A stretch of DNA of 64,000 bases, taken from Prado023 sp963697345. GTDB lineage: Bacteria > Actinomycetota > Actinomycetes > S36-B12 > CAIYMF01. Numbering within the stretch: the first letter of the stretch is position 1; each line of letters begins with the position of its first letter. Made by a program: the position numbers and the translations under genes. The notes under the pieces were generated by a model that was given only the letters and a program-made list of their open reading frames with translations, did no database searches and was not told the origin of the DNA. The stretch is from assembly GCA_963697345.1 (NCBI GenBank), contig CAVONS010000008.1, forward strand, positions 248,001 through 312,000, written 5' to 3'. Positions 48,871 through 61,284 of this stretch are shown here, in pieces.

Positions 48871-48877
48871 GGCCGTC

Positions 48878-48883
48878 AGCCTG
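48878..48883 (-). promoter_or_regulatory. -10-like element for the leaderless DUF2786 gene
   Basis: CAGGCT on the minus strand lies seven bases before the ATG at 48870. It keeps the second-position A and final T of the other leaderless promoters here. Confidence 0.35.
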
Positions 48884-48941
48884 CCATGGGAGGCCGACAT
48901 CGCCGGCTGTTCCTCCACAGGTCGCCCACCATCGGCGTGAC

Positions 48942-51900
48942 TCAGGCGCGTCGGAGGGCGAAGGACAGCCCGAGGTCGTCGTCGGTGCCGGAGTGCGCGT
49001 TGTTGGGTGGCTGGTCCCGGGAGACCGACACGGCGAGCACCTCGCCGGCGATGTCGGCGGAATGCTCGTCGAGGGTCGCGGCCAGGTCACTCGAGGCAGC
49101 GTCGAGCCACAGCTCGATGCGGTCGCTGACCTCGAGCCCAGCAGCCTTGCGTCCCTCCTGGACCAGTCGGACGATCTCGCGTGCCTGTCCCCGACGGAGC
49201 AGGTCCGGCGTCAGGTGCAGGTCGAGGGCGAGGGTCTCACCGGCGTCGGTGGCCACAGCCCAGCCCTCACGGGGTGTCTCGGTGATGACCACGTCGTCGG
49301 GGCCGACGGTGACCTGCTCGCCGTTCACCTGGACCTCGGCCGCCCCGGTCCCGCGCAGGGAGGCGGTGAGCCCCACAGGATCAGCGCTCGCGATGGCAGC
49401 GGCCACGGGCTGGGTGCCCTTGCCGAACCTGCGTCCCAGCGAGCGGAAGTTGGCCTTCACGCTCACATGGACCAGTTCGTCGGTCGTGGCATCGTCGCCA
49501 CCCCCACCGAGGCTGACGACCGACAGCACGTTGAGCTCCTCGGCGAGCTGGTCGCGCAGCTCGGCTGGCATCCGGTCCCAGCCGGGCGCGGACACCAGCG
49601 CGCGGCCCAGCGGCTGGCGCGTGCGCACCTTGCCCTCGGCGCGGGCACCACGGCCCAGCTCGACGAGCCGGCGGATCAGGGCAACCTGCTCAGCCAGCAC
49701 CGGATCTGCCATCGCACCGGAGTCATCGGGCCAGTCCTGCAGGTGGACCGAGTCCGAGTCGCCGGCAGCGAAGAGGTCCTGCCAGACGCGCTCGGTGATG
49801 AAGGGTGTGAAGGGGGCCATCAGCAGTGTCACCGTGCGCAGGCACTCGTGCAGGGTGTGCAGGGCTGCGGGGTCGCCATCCCAGAACCGGCGCCGAGACC
49901 GGCGCACGTACCAGTTCGACAGGTCATCGATGAAGGCCGCGAGCAACCGACCGGCACGCTGGGTGTCGAAGGCGTCCAGGGCCTCGGTGACCTGCGCGGA
50001 CAGTCGGCTCGCCTCGGCCAGGGCCCACCTGTCCAGGACAGGGCGCTCGTGGGCCGCTGGAGCCTCATGGGCAGCCGGCGAGAACCCCGCGGTCCGGGCA
50101 TAGAGGGACTGGAAGGACACGGTGTTCCAGTAGGTGAGCAGTGTCCGGCGCACCACATCGGCGATGGCGGTGTGCCCGACGCGGCGGGCCTGCCACGGCG
50201 ACCCGGTGGCCAGCATGAACCACCGCACGGCATCGGCACCGTAGGTGTCCATGAGCGGGATCGGCTCGAGGATGTTGCCCAGGTGCTTGCTCATCTTCCG
50301 GCCGTCCTCATCGAGGATGTGGCCCAGGCACAGCACGGTGCGGTAGGACGACTCGTCGAACACGAGGGTACCGACGGCCATGAGGGTGTAGAACCACCCA
50401 CGCGTCTGGTCGATGGCCTCGCAGATGAAGTCGGCCGGGTACTTGCGCGCGAATGTCTCGGCGCCGGTGTGCGGGTAGCCCCACTGGGCGAAGGGCATCG
50501 CCCCGCTGTCGTACCAGCCGTCGATGACCTCCGGGACACGCGTGGCCGTGGTGGTGCACTGCGGGCAGGCGAAGGTCACGTCGTCGACGAAGGGGCGGTG
50601 TGGGTCGAGGGTGGACAGGTCCTGCCCGGCCAGCTCGCCGAGTTCAGCCAGCGATCCGATGCACGTCAGATGGTCCTGTTCGCACCGCCAGATCGGCAGG
50701 GGGGTGCCCCAGTACCGGTTGCGCGACAGCGCCCAGTCGACGTTGTTCTCCAGCCAGTCGCCATAGCGGCCCCACTTGATCGTGCCCGGGTGCCACGTGG
50801 TGCCCTCGTTCTCACGGATGAGGGCGTCCTTGATGGCGGTCGTGCGGATGTACCAGGAGGGCTGGGCGTAGTAGACCAGCGGGGTGTGGCAGCGCCAGCA
50901 GTGCGGGTAGGAGTGCTCGAACTGCTCGTGGCGGAACATGAGCCCGCGGGACTCGAGGTCAGCGACCAGCGTGGGATCGGCGGCCTTGAAGAACATGCCG
51001 CCGACCATGGGCACCGACGGGTCGAACGTGCCGTCGGGCAGCAGCGGGTTCACCACCGGCAGGCCGTAGGCGCGGCACGTGATCAGGTCGTCGGCCCCGA
51101 AGGCTGGTGCCTGGTGGACGAGCCCGGAGCCGTCCTCGGTGGTGACGTAGTCAGCCAGGATGACGTAGTGGGCGTCGGGCACGTCGACGAGCTCGAAGGG
51201 CCGCGCGTAGCCGGTGTGCTCGAGGTCGCGGCCGGGCATCGAGGCGAGCACCTCATGACCCTCGGGGAGCTTCGACTCGCGCAGCTCCTCGGCGATGACC
51301 AGGAGCTCGGAGTCGCCCAACTCGCCGGGCACGCGCACGACCTGGTAGATGGCGTCGGGCTTGACCGCCACCGCGGTGTTGGACACCAGCGTCCAGGGGG
51401 TGGTGGTCCAGACCAGCAGACTGACACCGGGGAAGCGCTGCGCCAACGGCCCGGAGGTCACCGGCATCCGCACGAACACCGACGGATCGACGATGTCCTC
51501 GTAGCCCTGCGCCAGTTCGTGGTCGGACAGACCCGTGCCGCATCGGGGGCAGTACGGGCTGACCCGATGGTCCTGGACGAGCAGCCCCTTGTCGAAGATC
51601 TGCTTCAGCGACCACCAGACGCTCTGGACGTAGGCGGGATCCATCGTCCAGTACGCGTCGTCCATGTCGACCCAGTAGCCCATGCGCTCGGTGAGGAACG
51701 CGAACTCGTCGACGTGGCGCAGCACGGACTCGCGGCAGCGGGCGTTGAACTCCGCGACCCCGTAGGCCTCGATGTCGCCCTTGCCCGTGAACCCGAGCTC
51801 CTTCTCGACCGCGAGCTCCACCGGCAGCCCGTGGCAGTCCCAGCCGGCCTTGCGGTCCACCCGATAGCCGCGCATCGTCTTGAAGCGCGGGAAGACGTCC

Positions 51901-52148
51901 TTGAAGACGCGCGCCTCCACGTGGTGGGTGCCCGGCTTGCCGTTCGCGGTGGGCGGTCCCTCGAAGAACGTCCACTCCGGTGCCCCCGCCCGCTGGGCCA
52001 GCGACCGGTGGAAGACGTCATGGCCGGCCCAGAACTCCAGGATCTCCTGGTCCACGGCCGCCAGGTCGACCTTCGCCGGGACCTCGGCGTACTGGCGGGC
52101 GACCGGCGCATCCGACGCATGCGGCGGGGTGGTGTCGTGCGGGCTCAT
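48942..52148 (-). CDS. ileS: isoleucyl-tRNA synthetase
   Basis: A 1068-residue class I aminoacyl-tRNA synthetase. The HIGH-equivalent is EGPPTANGKPGTHHVEARVF (about residues 44-63). WDCHGLPVELAVEKELGFTG and the editing domain (VWTTTPWTLVSNTAVAV) follow. The second catalytic motif is KMSKHLGNILEPIPL (about residue 620), and the C-terminal anticodon-binding region ends in an acidic tail. It charges tRNA-Ile and hydrolyses mischarged valine. The length and motif forms are those of the long actinobacterial type. Two adjacent ATGs are possible starts; 52148 gives better spacing from AAGGA than 52151. A -10 lies upstream. Confidence 0.95.
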   Translation of the reverse strand: MSPHDTTPPHASDAPVARQYAEVPAKVDLAAVDQEILEFWAGHDVFHRSLAQRAGAPEWTFFEGPPTANGKPGTHHVEARVFKDVFPRFKTMRGYRVDRKAGWDCHGLPVELAVEKELGFTGKGDIEAYGVAEFNARCRESVLRHVDEFAFLTERMGYWVDMDDAYWTMDPAYVQSVWWSLKQIFDKGLLVQDHRVSPYCPRCGTGLSDHELAQGYEDIVDPSVFVRMPVTSGPLAQRFPGVSLLVWTTTPWTLVSNTAVAVKPDAIYQVVRVPGELGDSELLVIAEELRESKLPEGHEVLASMPGRDLEHTGYARPFELVDVPDAHYVILADYVTTEDGSGLVHQAPAFGADDLITCRAYGLPVVNPLLPDGTFDPSVPMVGGMFFKAADPTLVADLESRGLMFRHEQFEHSYPHCWRCHTPLVYYAQPSWYIRTTAIKDALIRENEGTTWHPGTIKWGRYGDWLENNVDWALSRNRYWGTPLPIWRCEQDHLTCIGSLAELGELAGQDLSTLDPHRPFVDDVTFACPQCTTTATRVPEVIDGWYDSGAMPFAQWGYPHTGAETFARKYPADFICEAIDQTRGWFYTLMAVGTLVFDESSYRTVLCLGHILDEDGRKMSKHLGNILEPIPLMDTYGADAVRWFMLATGSPWQARRVGHTAIADVVRRTLLTYWNTVSFQSLYARTAGFSPAAHEAPAAHERPVLDRWALAEASRLSAQVTEALDAFDTQRAGRLLAAFIDDLSNWYVRRSRRRFWDGDPAALHTLHECLRTVTLLMAPFTPFITERVWQDLFAAGDSDSVHLQDWPDDSGAMADPVLAEQVALIRRLVELGRGARAEGKVRTRQPLGRALVSAPGWDRMPAELRDQLAEELNVLSVVSLGGGGDDATTDELVHVSVKANFRSLGRRFGKGTQPVAAAIASADPVGLTASLRGTGAAEVQVNGEQVTVGPDDVVITETPREGWAVATDAGETLALDLHLTPDLLRRGQAREIVRLVQEGRKAAGLEVSDRIELWLDAASSDLAATLDEHSADIAGEVLAVSVSRDQPPNNAHSGTDDDLGLSFALRRA

Positions 52149-52179
52149 CATGTCGTCCTTGATCGGGGGCAGGCGCCTG

Positions 52180-52185
52180 ATTCTA
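52180..52185 (-). promoter_or_regulatory. -10 element of the ileS promoter
   Basis: TAGAAT on the minus strand lies 31 bases before the ileS ATG, giving a short leader with an AAGGA site. No T-box fold fits in so short a leader. Confidence 0.5.
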
Positions 52186-52247
52186 GTGGCGATGGCCAGT
52201 GCGGCCGTGCGGCCCGCCGCGAGCACGGTCTCACGATCCAGGTGTGC

Positions 52248-52544
52248 TCAGCGATCGAGCAGCGCCCTCCATCGCCGGGCGAGGTCCACCGGGGGGTCAT
52301 CGATCTCCACCAGCTTGGTGCGTGACGTGGCTCCCCGGACCACCCGTACCTGCCGAGGGCGAAGCTCGAGGGCGTCGGCGATCGCGCGTTCAGCCTCAGC
52401 GGTGGCCGCGCCGTCGACCGGGCGCGCGCGTACGCGGACCTCGAGGATCGCAGCGTCATCGGGTCGGGAACTCGGTGCGCGACCCCCCACGGCCATGTGG
52501 CGGGCCCCGGGACGGACGTGGATCGCGGCACGGAAGGAGGTCAC
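52248..52544 (-). CDS. DUF167 family protein (YggU type)
   Basis: A 98-residue basic protein with the DUF167 pattern: VTSFRAAIHVRPGARHMAVG, AAILEVRVRARPVDGAATAE, AERAIADALELRPRQVRVVR and GATSRTKLVEID. The family is small, conserved and of unknown function. GTG start at 52544; a much longer frame continues upstream only as antisense of the DksA-type gene. It diverges from that gene across 64 bp and precedes ileS by 99 bp on the same strand. Confidence 0.8.
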   Translation of the reverse strand: MTSFRAAIHVRPGARHMAVGGRAPSSRPDDAAILEVRVRARPVDGAATAEAERAIADALELRPRQVRVVRGATSRTKLVEIDDPPVDLARRWRALLDR

Positions 52545-52550
52545 GGGGGA

Positions 52551-52556
52551 TATCCT
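52551..52556 (+). promoter_or_regulatory. -10 element for the DksA-type gene
   Basis: TATCCT lies in the 64-bp divergent gap, with a start predicted near 52563 and a 46-base leader holding CAGGAG. Confidence 0.45.
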
Positions 52557-52608
52557 CGCCCTTGGCGCACGACCAGATCGGTCCGGCCGCAGGCAGGAGT
52601 GTTCGCAG

Positions 52609-53463
52609 ATGGGTGCAGGGAACTGGGTATCCGGCGGAGTCCGCCGAGCCGTCTCGGGCGTGCGGTCGGCGATGCCGGGGCACTCCGAGTCGGAGTCGCC
52701 GGTCGATCCGAGCCCTGAACTGGCCCACGCTGCGCCTCCCGCGACGCCGAAGGCGCCGGCGGAAGCATCGGCCAAGGCCCCGGCCGAGAAGCCGGCCGCC
52801 AAGAAGGCGTCCACGAAGAAGACCCCTGCGAAGAAGACCCCTGCGAAGCAGGCGGCCGCCCCACAGCCTCCGACCAAGCAGGCCCCCGCGGCCAAAGCCC
52901 CGGCCAAGCAGACCCCCGCGGCGCAGAAGCCCGCCGCGGCCACGAAGGAGCCCGCCACCAAGGCCTCGGCCACGCAGGCCCCCACGAAGAAGACGCCCGT
53001 GACGAGGGCCCCAGCGGCGCAGAAGCCCGCCGCGGCCACGCAGGAGCCCCAGGAGTCGGCGGCCGCGGCCTCGGAGGCGACTGCGTCCCCGGCCCCCGTG
53101 GTGGTGTGGACCGACGCCGAGCTGACCGAGTTCCGCGCGGCCCTGGTCGCTGACATCGGCCGTCTCCGCGAGGAGCTGAACATGGGCGAGGCTGACCTCG
53201 CCGAGATGCTTGCGCACGGCGACGGGGCCGGCGATGACCAGGCCGATGCCGGCTCCAAGACCCTGGAGCGCGAGCAGGAGATGAGCGTGGCGGCCAATGC
53301 CCGCGAGCTCCTCGACCAGTCCACGCACGCCCTCAAGCGGCTCGAGGCCGGTAGGTACGGGATCTGCGAGTCCTGTGGCTCAGTGATCCCGGCCGCACGC
53401 CTGCGGGCCTTCCCCCGCGCCACGCTGTGCATCGCCTGCAAGCAGGCCGAGGAGCGCAGGTGA
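52609..53463 (+). CDS. TraR/DksA-type zinc-finger protein with long Lys/Ala/Pro-rich N-terminal region
   Basis: A 284-residue protein in two parts. Residues about 35-165 are a low-complexity, histone H1-like tract of Ala, Lys, Pro and Thr with KKTPAKKTPAK and AAQKPAAAT repeats. Residues about 170-284 hold a DksA/TraR domain: coiled-coil helices (ELTEFRAALVADIGRLREEL) and a four-cysteine zinc finger CESCGSVIPA...CIACK near the C terminus. DksA-type proteins bind RNA polymerase through the secondary channel; the basic tail could bind nucleic acid. The neighbourhood with ileS and lspA is conserved in actinomycetes. lspA starts one base after its stop. Confidence 0.85.
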   Translation: MGAGNWVSGGVRRAVSGVRSAMPGHSESESPVDPSPELAHAAPPATPKAPAEASAKAPAEKPAAKKASTKKTPAKKTPAKQAAAPQPPTKQAPAAKAPAKQTPAAQKPAAATKEPATKASATQAPTKKTPVTRAPAAQKPAAATQEPQESAAAASEATASPAPVVVWTDAELTEFRAALVADIGRLREELNMGEADLAEMLAHGDGAGDDQADAGSKTLEREQEMSVAANARELLDQSTHALKRLEAGRYGICESCGSVIPAARLRAFPRATLCIACKQAEERR

Positions 53464-53464
53464 C

Positions 53465-53983
53465 GTGAGCCGGCTCCCGCTGACCCTGGGCGTGGCGGCA
53501 GGTGTGATCGTGGTCGACCAGGTGACCAAGGCGCTTGCGGTGGCGAATCTGGAGGGCGAGCCACCGATCCAGGTGATCGGTACATGGCTGCAACTGACCT
53601 TCGTGCGCAATCCGGGGGCGGCCTTCTCCCTGGCGGGCAACTACACGATCCTGATCAGCATCATCGCGGTCATCGTGGCGCTGGCTATCGTGCGGACGGC
53701 TCGGACGCTGACCAATGTGTGGTGGGCGGTGGTCCTCGGCGGCATCCTCGGAGGTGCGCTGGGCAACTGGATCGATCGCCTCCTGCGTGAGCCGGCTCCG
53801 CTCCGCGGGCATGTCGTGGACTTCCTCGAGCTGCCGAACTGGCCGGTGTTCAACGTTGCGGACATGGCGCTCGTGGGCTCGGCGATCCTGGCCGTCATCC
53901 TGAGCATCAAGGGCATCGAGATGGGTGACCCCCAGGACGAGGAAGCCGCCGTCGACACCGGTGAGGCCCGGACCGATGGTTGA
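53465..53983 (+). CDS. lspA: lipoprotein signal peptidase (signal peptidase II)
   Basis: A 172-residue membrane protein with four helices. VVDQVTKALAVANL (about residues 17-30), FVRNPGAAFSLAGNYTIL, the first catalytic Asp in GGALGNWIDRLLRE (about residues 97-110) and the second in WPVFNVADMALVGSAIL (about 129-145) are all present. It cleaves prolipoprotein signal peptides such as that of the ribonuclease at base 1. GTG start; stop overlaps the rluD-type gene by eight bases. Confidence 0.95.
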   Translation: MSRLPLTLGVAAGVIVVDQVTKALAVANLEGEPPIQVIGTWLQLTFVRNPGAAFSLAGNYTILISIIAVIVALAIVRTARTLTNVWWAVVLGGILGGALGNWIDRLLREPAPLRGHVVDFLELPNWPVFNVADMALVGSAILAVILSIKGIEMGDPQDEEAAVDTGEARTDG

Positions 53984-54902
53984 GCCGCGGCTGGCCCAGG
54001 TCCCCGACGGGCTGGCCGGCGAACGCGTCGACTCAGCGCTCGCTCGGATGTTCGGGTTGTCACGGTCCAAGGCTGCGGACCTTGCCGAGGAGGGCAATGT
54101 CCAGGTCGCCGGGCGGGTTGTGGGCAAGAGCGCCCGGGTCGAGCCGGGCCAACTCGTGGAGGTCCTGATCCCCGATGTCGTGCCGCCGGGATCCGTGCCG
54201 GAGGTCGACGTGCCCGAGTTGGGTGTCCTCTACTCGGATGCCGACATCATCGTGGTCGACAAGCCCGTCGGTGTTGCCGCGCACCCGAGCCAGGGCTTCG
54301 TCGGCCCCAGTGTCACCGGCGTCCTGGCCTCTCGTGGCTACCGGATCTCGACCTCGGGCGCCCCCGAGCGGCGCGGGGTCGTCCAGCGCCTGGATGTCGG
54401 GACCTCTGGCCTCATGGTGCTGGCCGCCAGCGAACCTGCCTACAGCCATCTCAAGCAGCAGTTCCGCGACCGTACGCCGCAGAAGGTCTACCACGCCCTC
54501 GTCCAGGGCCTGCCGGACCCGTTGCGGGGCACCGTCGATGCGCCGATCGGACGCCACCCGAACCACGACTGGAAGTTCGGCGTGATCGCCGGTGGTCGTC
54601 CCTCGGTGACCCACTACGAGGTGTTGGAGGCCTTCCGCTTCGCCAGCCTCGTCGAGGTGCACCTCGAGACCGGGCGCACCCACCAGATCCGGGTGCACAT
54701 GTCCGCGCTGCGCCATCCGTGCGTGGGAGATCTCATGTATGGCGCGGATCCTGCGCTGGCCGCCCGATGTGGCCTGGGGCGCCAGTGGCTGCATGCGGTC
54801 CGCCTGGGATTCACCCACCCGGGAACAGGTGACTTCGTCGAGTTCACCTCGCCCTACCCGGCTGATCTCGACCACGCCCTGCGAACTCTCCAACCGGACT
54901 GA
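53976..54902 (+). CDS. RluD/RluA-family rRNA pseudouridine synthase
   Basis: A 308-residue protein with an N-terminal S4 RNA-binding domain (ERVDSALARMFGLSRSKAAD) and a pseudouridine synthase domain: DIIVVDKPVGVAAHPSQGF, the catalytic-Asp motif VVQRLDVGTSGLMVLAASEP (about residues 138-157), and TGRTHQIRVHMSALRHPCVG. It isomerises uridines in 23S rRNA; RluD-like specificity is inferred. The family motif usually reads HRLD; here His is Gln, and the Asp is kept. The ATG at 53976 overlaps the lspA end. Confidence 0.92.
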   Translation: MVEPRLAQVPDGLAGERVDSALARMFGLSRSKAADLAEEGNVQVAGRVVGKSARVEPGQLVEVLIPDVVPPGSVPEVDVPELGVLYSDADIIVVDKPVGVAAHPSQGFVGPSVTGVLASRGYRISTSGAPERRGVVQRLDVGTSGLMVLAASEPAYSHLKQQFRDRTPQKVYHALVQGLPDPLRGTVDAPIGRHPNHDWKFGVIAGGRPSVTHYEVLEAFRFASLVEVHLETGRTHQIRVHMSALRHPCVGDLMYGADPALAARCGLGRQWLHAVRLGFTHPGTGDFVEFTSPYPADLDHALRTLQPD

Positions 54903-54923
54903 GCACCGTCATCACCCGGGTGG

Positions 54924-54929
54924 CAGAGT
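54924..54929 (+). promoter_or_regulatory. -10-like element for the leaderless aldo/keto reductase
   Basis: CAGAGT ends six bases before the ATG at 54936 with no Shine-Dalgarno sequence. It is a weaker match than the others of this layout. Confidence 0.3.
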
Positions 54930-54935
54930 GGTGCC

Positions 54936-55829
54936 ATGGCACCTGAAGCGACCACACCCATCGTCCATGAGTCCGGAACCTTCCAGATCGGGGGGGACCT
55001 GCCTGTCCATCGCCTCGGATTCGGCGCCATGCGCATCACCGGTCCGGGCATCTGGGGCGAGCCGGCCGACCGGGAGGGCGCCATCACGCTGCTGCGCAGG
55101 GCAGTCGAGCTGGGCGTGGACTTCATCGACACGGCCGACTCCTACGGGCCGTTCGTCTCCGAGGACCTGATCAGGGAGGCACTGCATCCCTACGACGACG
55201 TCGTCATCGCCACGAAGGGCGGGCTGACCCGGTCCGGTCCCGACCGGTGGGCGCCGGTGGGCAGCCCCTACTACCTGCGCCAGTGCGTCGAGATGTCCCT
55301 GCGCCGCCTCGACGTCGAGTGCATCGATCTCTACCAGCTGCACCGGATCGACGCGAACATCCCCCTCGCCGACCAGCTCGGTGCCCTCAGGGAGCTGCAG
55401 GAGGAGGGCAAGATCCGACATTTGGGGATGTCTCAGGTGTCGGTCGCCGAGCTGGCGGCCGCTCGTGAACTCATCGAGGTCACGACCGTGCAGAACCTCT
55501 ACAACCTCGCAGACCGCAACGCGGAGGACGTGCTCGAGGTGTGTGAGGCCGAGGGGATCGGCTTCATCCCGTGGTTCCCCGTTGCTGCGGGCCCGCTTGC
55601 CCGCCCGGACGGCCCGCTCGGGGGGATCGTGGCCCGCACCGGCGTTCCTGCGGCCCAGTTGTCCCTGGCGTGGCTGCTGCGGAGGTCCTCGGTCATCCTG
55701 CCGATCCCGGGCACGTCGAGCATGGGGCACCTCGAGGAGAACTGCGCAGCGGCCGATGTGGTCCTCGACGACGTCACGTTCGCCGACCTGTCGGTCCTCG
55801 GGAAGCCGGACGACGGCGCCCCCGCCTAG
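54936..55829 (+). CDS. aldo/keto reductase
   Basis: A 297-residue TIM-barrel NAD(P)H oxidoreductase: RLGFGAMRITGPGIWGEP, the Asp-Tyr pair in DFIDTADSYGPFVSEDLI (about residues 64-81), the Lys in VVIATKGGLTRSGPDR, the His in DLYQLHRIDANIP, and the cofactor-binding ILPIPGTSSMGHLEEN near residue 250. All four catalytic residues are present. Substrate unknown. It stands 33 bases after the pseudouridine synthase and converges on fhs. Confidence 0.9.
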   Translation: MAPEATTPIVHESGTFQIGGDLPVHRLGFGAMRITGPGIWGEPADREGAITLLRRAVELGVDFIDTADSYGPFVSEDLIREALHPYDDVVIATKGGLTRSGPDRWAPVGSPYYLRQCVEMSLRRLDVECIDLYQLHRIDANIPLADQLGALRELQEEGKIRHLGMSQVSVAELAAARELIEVTTVQNLYNLADRNAEDVLEVCEAEGIGFIPWFPVAAGPLARPDGPLGGIVARTGVPAAQLSLAWLLRRSSVILPIPGTSSMGHLEENCAAADVVLDDVTFADLSVLGKPDDGAPA

Positions 55830-55867
55830 CTGTCACCCCGGCTGACCCGCGGCCGGTGCGGTGCACG

Positions 55868-57538
55868 TCAGTCCGCGTCGCCGGCCATCAGGCCCGTGAT
55901 CGAGCCGTCGGCTCGGATGCGCACGCGCATCGCGGCGGGATCGCGGGGAAGGCCCGGCATCGTCACGATCGAGCCGGTGCTCGCCACGACGAAGCCGGCG
56001 CCGGCGGCCAGGCGGGCCTCACGCACGCTGATGGTGAACCCGTGCGGCACACCACGGCGCGTGGGGTCGTCGGACAGCGACAGGTGCGTCTTGGCGATGC
56101 AGACCGGCAACCCGGTGCCCACCGCCGCGGTGATCCTCGCCAGCTCCCTGGCCGCCGCCGGAGCCACCTCGATCCCCTCCGCGCCGTACACGTGCCGGGC
56201 GACCGCCGAGATCTTGTCCTCGTAGGTGGCATCGGCTGAATAGGGATGCCATGGCTGCGGGGGAGCGGCATCTGTGCCGTCGACCACGTCGGCGACCACG
56301 TCTGCCAGGGCCAGTGACCCCGCCCCACCGTCTGCGAACCCCGTGCACGGCGCCATGGGGACACCATGGGAGGCGCACCAGCTGGCCAGGACGTCGACCT
56401 CCTGTGCGGAGTCCTCGGGGAACAGGTTGAGTGCGACGACGGGGGGCAGCCCGTAGGCCCCGACGCTGAACAGGTGCCGTTCGAGCTGCGGCAGGCCTGC
56501 GACGAGCGCGTCGCGGTCCGGGTGGCCCGCCTGGGCCAGGGCGGCCCCGCCGTGGAGTCGCAATGCTTTGAGGGTGACGACCAGGACGACGGCCCGCGGC
56601 CAGATGCCGGCTGAACGGCACGCGATGTCGAGGAACTTCTGCCCGCCGAGGTCGAACCCGAACCCGCCCTCGGTGATCACGTCCGCCCCGGTTGCCAGCG
56701 CCAGTCGTGTGGCGATCATCGAGTTGGTGCCGTGTGCGATGTTGGCGAACGGGCCGCCGTGCACCAGGGCAGGACCGCCCTCGGCTGTCTGGGCGAGATT
56801 GGGCATCAGGGCATCGCGCAGCAGGACGGTCATCGCGGGGGCCGCCCCGATGTCGTCGGCGGTCACCGGCTGGGCATCGGCGGACCACCCGACCACGATC
56901 CGGCCCAGCCGGGCCTGCAGGTCCGACAGATCCGAGGCCAGGCACAGGGCGGCCATCACCTCGCTGGAGGCAGTGATCTGGAACCCGGACTCGCGGGGGA
57001 TCCCGTCGGCCGGGCCGCCGAGACCGATCACCACCCGCCGAAGGAACCGGTCGTTCATGTCGATCGCCCGCGGCCAGGTGACCCGCCGGGGGTCGATGGG
57101 ACCCGGTGCCCCGAACTGCACGGAGTTGTCGACCAACGCCGAGAGCAGGTTGTGGGCTGCGGTGATCGCGTGCAGGTCGCCGGTGAAGTGCAGGTTGATC
57201 GCCTCGGCCGGCTCGATGGTGGCCGCGCCGCCGCCGGTCCCGCCGCCCTTCATCCCGAACACCGGGCCCAGCGACGGCTCGCGCAGTGCCAGCACGGCGT
57301 GGCGCCCACGCGCACGCAGGCCCATGGCCAGTGCGATCGCCATGGTGGTCTTGCCCTCACCCGAAGGGGTCGGGGTGATGGCTGAGACGAGGATGAGCCG
57401 CCCGGTGGGGGGCCGGTCCACCAGGGCCGCCAGATCGACCTTGGCCCGGTCGGGCCCCCAGCCGATCACGTGCTCGGCGGCGATCCCGAGTTCGGCGGCG
57501 ACGTCGGTCATGGGGCGCAGGTCGGGCACATCGATCAT
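55868..57538 (-). CDS. fhs: formate--tetrahydrofolate ligase
   Basis: A 556-residue enzyme with the ATP-binding loop SAITPTPSGEGKTTMAIALA (about residues 53-72), REPSLGPVFGMKGGGTGGG (about 88-106), INLHFTGDLHAITAAHNLLS (about 117-136) and AHGTNSMIATRLAL. It makes 10-formyltetrahydrofolate from formate, THF and ATP, feeding purine synthesis and one-carbon metabolism, alongside metF at 5227. The length is normal. The ATG at 57538 shows no ribosome binding site. It diverges from dnaE across 138 bp. Confidence 0.95.
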   Translation of the reverse strand: MIDVPDLRPMTDVAAELGIAAEHVIGWGPDRAKVDLAALVDRPPTGRLILVSAITPTPSGEGKTTMAIALAMGLRARGRHAVLALREPSLGPVFGMKGGGTGGGAATIEPAEAINLHFTGDLHAITAAHNLLSALVDNSVQFGAPGPIDPRRVTWPRAIDMNDRFLRRVVIGLGGPADGIPRESGFQITASSEVMAALCLASDLSDLQARLGRIVVGWSADAQPVTADDIGAAPAMTVLLRDALMPNLAQTAEGGPALVHGGPFANIAHGTNSMIATRLALATGADVITEGGFGFDLGGQKFLDIACRSAGIWPRAVVLVVTLKALRLHGGAALAQAGHPDRDALVAGLPQLERHLFSVGAYGLPPVVALNLFPEDSAQEVDVLASWCASHGVPMAPCTGFADGGAGSLALADVVADVVDGTDAAPPQPWHPYSADATYEDKISAVARHVYGAEGIEVAPAAARELARITAAVGTGLPVCIAKTHLSLSDDPTRRGVPHGFTISVREARLAAGAGFVVASTGSIVTMPGLPRDPAAMRVRIRADGSITGLMAGDAD

Positions 57539-57591
57539 GCTGGCACTGGGCCGCGGGGATGTCGCGCGGTCGGGCTGTCGGTCCCCGGCGG

Positions 57592-57597
57592 TACGAT
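57592..57597 (+). promoter_or_regulatory. -10 element of the replicative dnaE promoter
   Basis: TACGAT lies in the fhs-dnaE divergent gap, predicting a start near 57605 and a 72-base leader that carries the GGGAGG site. The -35 is weak. Confidence 0.4.
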
Positions 57598-57676
57598 CGA
57601 CGCCTGCCGAGTCCTCCTTCCCCGACGGGTCACGGCGCAGTCAGCGAAACGTGGCCCAGCCCTGGGAGGACAGTCA

Positions 57677-61240
<3,564 letters not shown>

Positions 61241-61284
61241 GCCCATGTGGTCGGCGGGTGGCGTGTGGGGGAGCCTGAGAGCGT

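Noticed and set aside
48852..52325. A plus-strand open frame of 1157 codons across ileS.
   Set aside because: It mirrors ileS exactly in antisense, has no recognisable domain, and the ileS frame shows all synthetase motifs. GC-rich third positions create such frames.
52545..53585. A long minus-strand open frame continuing upstream of DUF167.
   Set aside because: It is the antisense of the Ala/Lys/Pro-rich DksA-type gene, has low-complexity Ala/Gly sequence, and conserved DUF167 residues begin only near the GTG at 52544.
57539..57676. tRNA or riboswitch in the fhs-dnaE gap.
   Set aside because: No cloverleaf, T-loop sequence or THF-riboswitch core could be found by eye; it looks like a plain divergent promoter region.
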